DNA from: Streptomyces nigra
Lineage (GTDB): Bacteria; Actinomycetota; Actinomycetes; Streptomycetales; Streptomycetaceae
Assembly (NCBI RefSeq): GCF_003074055.1
Contig: NZ_CP029043.1
Span: 5,014,501-5,078,500 of the forward strand
Direction: 5' to 3'
Length of the DNA: 64,000 nt
Under the pieces are notes generated by a model that ran no database searches, was not told where the DNA came from, and saw nothing but the letters and a program-made list of their open reading frames with translations. Below, one piece after another: positions 62,324-64,000 of this stretch. The position numbers and the translations under genes are program-made. Position 1 is the first letter of the stretch. Every line of letters starts with the position of its first letter.

Positions 62324-64000
62324 CCTGCGCCTTTCCGAGACGATCTCGCCGTTCGGTGTGGGAGCGATCGTCGACGTGCGCGGCGAATCGCTCATGGCGC
62401 CGGACACGTCCTGGTGGGACAAGAAGTACGCCCAGGAGATCAGCTGCGAGCGGCTGATGGCCCGCATCGGCGCCGGTGTCCTCAGACAGCCGCCGGCACA
62501 CGCGAACCGGGCCGCGAAGGAAACCCCCGCGTTGCCGTACTGGCGTTTTCCCGCCTGGCGGTTCTGCGAGCGCTGCGACAAGCTCTCGAAGCTGACCGGC
62601 AGGAAGAAGGGCAAGTGGAGCAACACCTGCGACTGCGGTGGCGCGCTCGTGCCGATGCGATATGCGGCCGTCTGCGAGAAGGGCAGCCACATCCAGGACA
62701 TCAACTGGTTCCAGTGGGCACATCGCGGGCGGGCCGCGAGCATGGACGAAGCAGTTCGCGTCTGCCGTGACTTCAAGGCACTCAGATTCCACAAGCTGGC
62801 GACTCGAGGCGAAGGCCTCGCGGCACTGGTGGTGAAGTGCTACGGCTGCAAGAACGAACGGAAGCTCACGGAACTCGTGAGCAAGGGGGGCCTCCACCAG
62901 GACGGCATCCGCTGCGCGGGACGGCAGCCCTGGGAGCCGGAGAGCGCCGTCAAGAAGCCCTGCCCGTACGAGTTGGTCGCCGTGCAGCGCGGGGCCACGG
63001 GCAACTACATCGCGGAAAGGATCTCGGCTCTCGACATACCGGAGGAGCGTCCGCGGTCCGCGGAGACGGCCGACGAGATCCGCGGTCACATGCTCTTCGG
63101 AAAGATCGTGACCGACAACGGCGGTCCTCAGTCGGAAGTGCTGGCGCAGCTGATCGCAGAGGACCTCGGAGTGACGGCGGAATCCGTCCTCGGCGTCGCG
63201 GCGGGGGAAGAGGGTCCCCCCGGGGAGCTGCTGCTCGACCTCAAGGACGGGGAGTGGTCGGCGTTCCTGAAGAAGCTCGACGAAGGGCGCGACCGCTCGG
63301 GCAGCGACTTCGTGGTCGACGGGAGAAGCCTCGAAGGGATCGCCGGGCCGCGGAGCCTCGTCGGCAAGATCAGCGGCATCGGACAGGTGCGACGAGTGCG
63401 GGAGGTCCGTGCCCTGCGAGGGTTCCGCCGCCATGACGCGGACGCGGCGTTGATCCACGTCGACCTGGGGGCGGACCGGTCGTATCGGCCCACCTACCCG
63501 GCGATCGAACTCTTCGGGGAAGGCATCTTCCTGCGATTCGACGAGGGGAAGATCGCCGCATGGGAGGCACAGCCGGAGGTGCAGGCACGCGCCAGCATCC
63601 TCAAGAAGAGAAGAGCGGACTCCCCGTGGGCCGGCCGTCTCGATGTGCCCGAGCCCAGGTACATCGCCCTGCACACGCTGGCACACCTGCTCATCCGACG
63701 GTTGGCCTTCGCCAGCGGCTACGCGTCCGCCGCACTGCAGGAAAGGATCTACGCGAACTCCGATCGCACGGACAGGACCGCGGGCATCCTGATCTACACA
63801 GCGGCCGGCGACGCCCAGGGCACTCTCGGCGGCCTCGTCAGGCTCGGGGATCCCAAGAAGCTCATCCCCCTCCTGGTGACCGCCCTGGACGACGCGGACT
63901 TCTGCTCCAACGACCCGGTCTGCATCGAGAGCGACCGCCAGGGGGCCTCCCAGCTGAACGCCTCGGCCTGCCACGGGTGCTCCCTCGTCAGCGAAACGTC
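62304..64000 (+). CDS. drmB: DrmB-like DUF1998 protein, 3' end outside window, defence operon gene 4
   Basis: At least 565 residues are encoded; the frame stays open to the window edge. It starts RHDLRLSETISPFGVGAIVDVRGESLM, a typical DrmB opening, has a zinc-ribbon-like cluster (Cys 88, 91, 109, 111) and further Cys pairs near 194-197. It ends in the DUF1998 signature: a His/Leu helix (YIALHTLAHLLIRRLAFASG) and GILIYTAAGDAQGTLGGLVRL, then a Cys-rich CSNDPVC and ACHGCSL. In DISARM, DrmB forms a complex with DrmA that engages DNA. ATG at 62304 has the strong site AGGAGGTG and lies 20 bases inside gene 3. Confidence 0.82.
   Translation, partial: MEKIRHDLRLSETISPFGVGAIVDVRGESLMAPDTSWWDKKYAQEISCERLMARIGAGVLRQPPAHANRAAKETPALPYWRFPAWRFCERCDKLSKLTGRKKGKWSNTCDCGGALVPMRYAAVCEKGSHIQDINWFQWAHRGRAASMDEAVRVCRDFKALRFHKLATRGEGLAALVVKCYGCKNERKLTELVSKGGLHQDGIRCAGRQPWEPESAVKKPCPYELVAVQRGATGNYIAERISALDIPEERPRSAETADEIRGHMLFGKIVTDNGGPQSEVLAQLIAEDLGVTAESVLGVAAGEEGPPGELLLDLKDGEWSAFLKKLDEGRDRSGSDFVVDGRSLEGIAGPRSLVGKISGIGQVRRVREVRALRGFRRHDADAALIHVDLGADRSYRPTYPAIELFGEGIFLRFDEGKIAAWEAQPEVQARASILKKRRADSPWAGRLDVPEPRYIALHTLAHLLIRRLAFASGYASAALQERIYANSDRTDRTAGILIYTAAGDAQGTLGGLVRLGDPKKLIPLLVTALDDADFCSNDPVCIESDRQGASQLNASACHGCSLVSET

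Overview
The window is chromosomal DNA from a Streptomyces or close actinomycete. It has very high GC, frequent GTG and TTG starts, stop-start overlaps (ATGA, GTGA), long perfect GC-rich hairpins after genes, and a gene set typical of the genus: Kgd-type 2-oxoglutarate decarboxylase, an HspR-box lon, a conservon (cvnABCD), an XRE/DUF397/RsbW-like trio, DUF574 methyltransferase, DUF6104 and a Ku/LigD pair. Gene order around lon, kgd, malic enzyme and the conservon resembles the core chromosome of S. coelicolor as I remember it (not checked).

Layout. 1-12 kb: a methyltransferase, a polar amino-acid ABC transporter, malic enzyme, a quinone-oxidoreductase-like dehydrogenase, a small HTH gene coupled to a Clp-N-domain gene behind two palindromic operators, a PadR/DUF4097 operon, and Streptomyces-type hypotheticals. 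12-24 kb: kgd, an OmpR-type two-component pair, a spermidine-synthase-fold protein, lon with a HAIR operator, a GH25 lysozyme, MarR, and a PP2C-like phosphatase. 24-30 kb: cvnABCD followed by a StyA-like flavin monooxygenase. 30-45 kb: envelope and stress genes, namely DUF805, NlpC/P60, TetR, two divergent diiron/ferritin-like oxygenases, a class B PBP with an FtsW/RodA partner, an SH3 protein, a sensor kinase with a lipoprotein, a Cys-type phosphatase, a NERD-like protein, and the NHEJ genes ligD-Pol and ku. This stretch also holds two copies of a fold-back MITE-like repeat and a 564-bp minisatellite of about 43-bp period. 45-50 kb: an orphan type II thioesterase, DUF574 methyltransferase, the XRE/DUF397/RsbW-like trio, YCII and SHOCT proteins.

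50-64 kb is the accessory part. A zinc-ribbon membrane protein gene is broken (frameshifts, a 13-G run, an in-frame stop). It is followed by about 1 kb without a convincing gene. Then comes a tight four-gene operon running off the window edge: a 1570-aa GHKL-ATPase fused to an SF2 helicase, a NERD nuclease fused to an SF1 helicase, a DrmA-like SF2 helicase with a Cys-pair insertion, and a DrmB-like DUF1998 protein (3' end missing). DrmA/DrmB are the core of DISARM anti-phage systems. The two upstream partners, and the lack of any methyltransferase or PLD protein inside the window, make this a DISARM-related composition that I do not recognise as a named subtype. It is the best candidate here for an undescribed defence system. 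The overlaps (4, 4 and 20 bp) argue that all four proteins are made together; the inference is that two helicase-nuclease type effectors act with the DrmAB core on incoming DNA.
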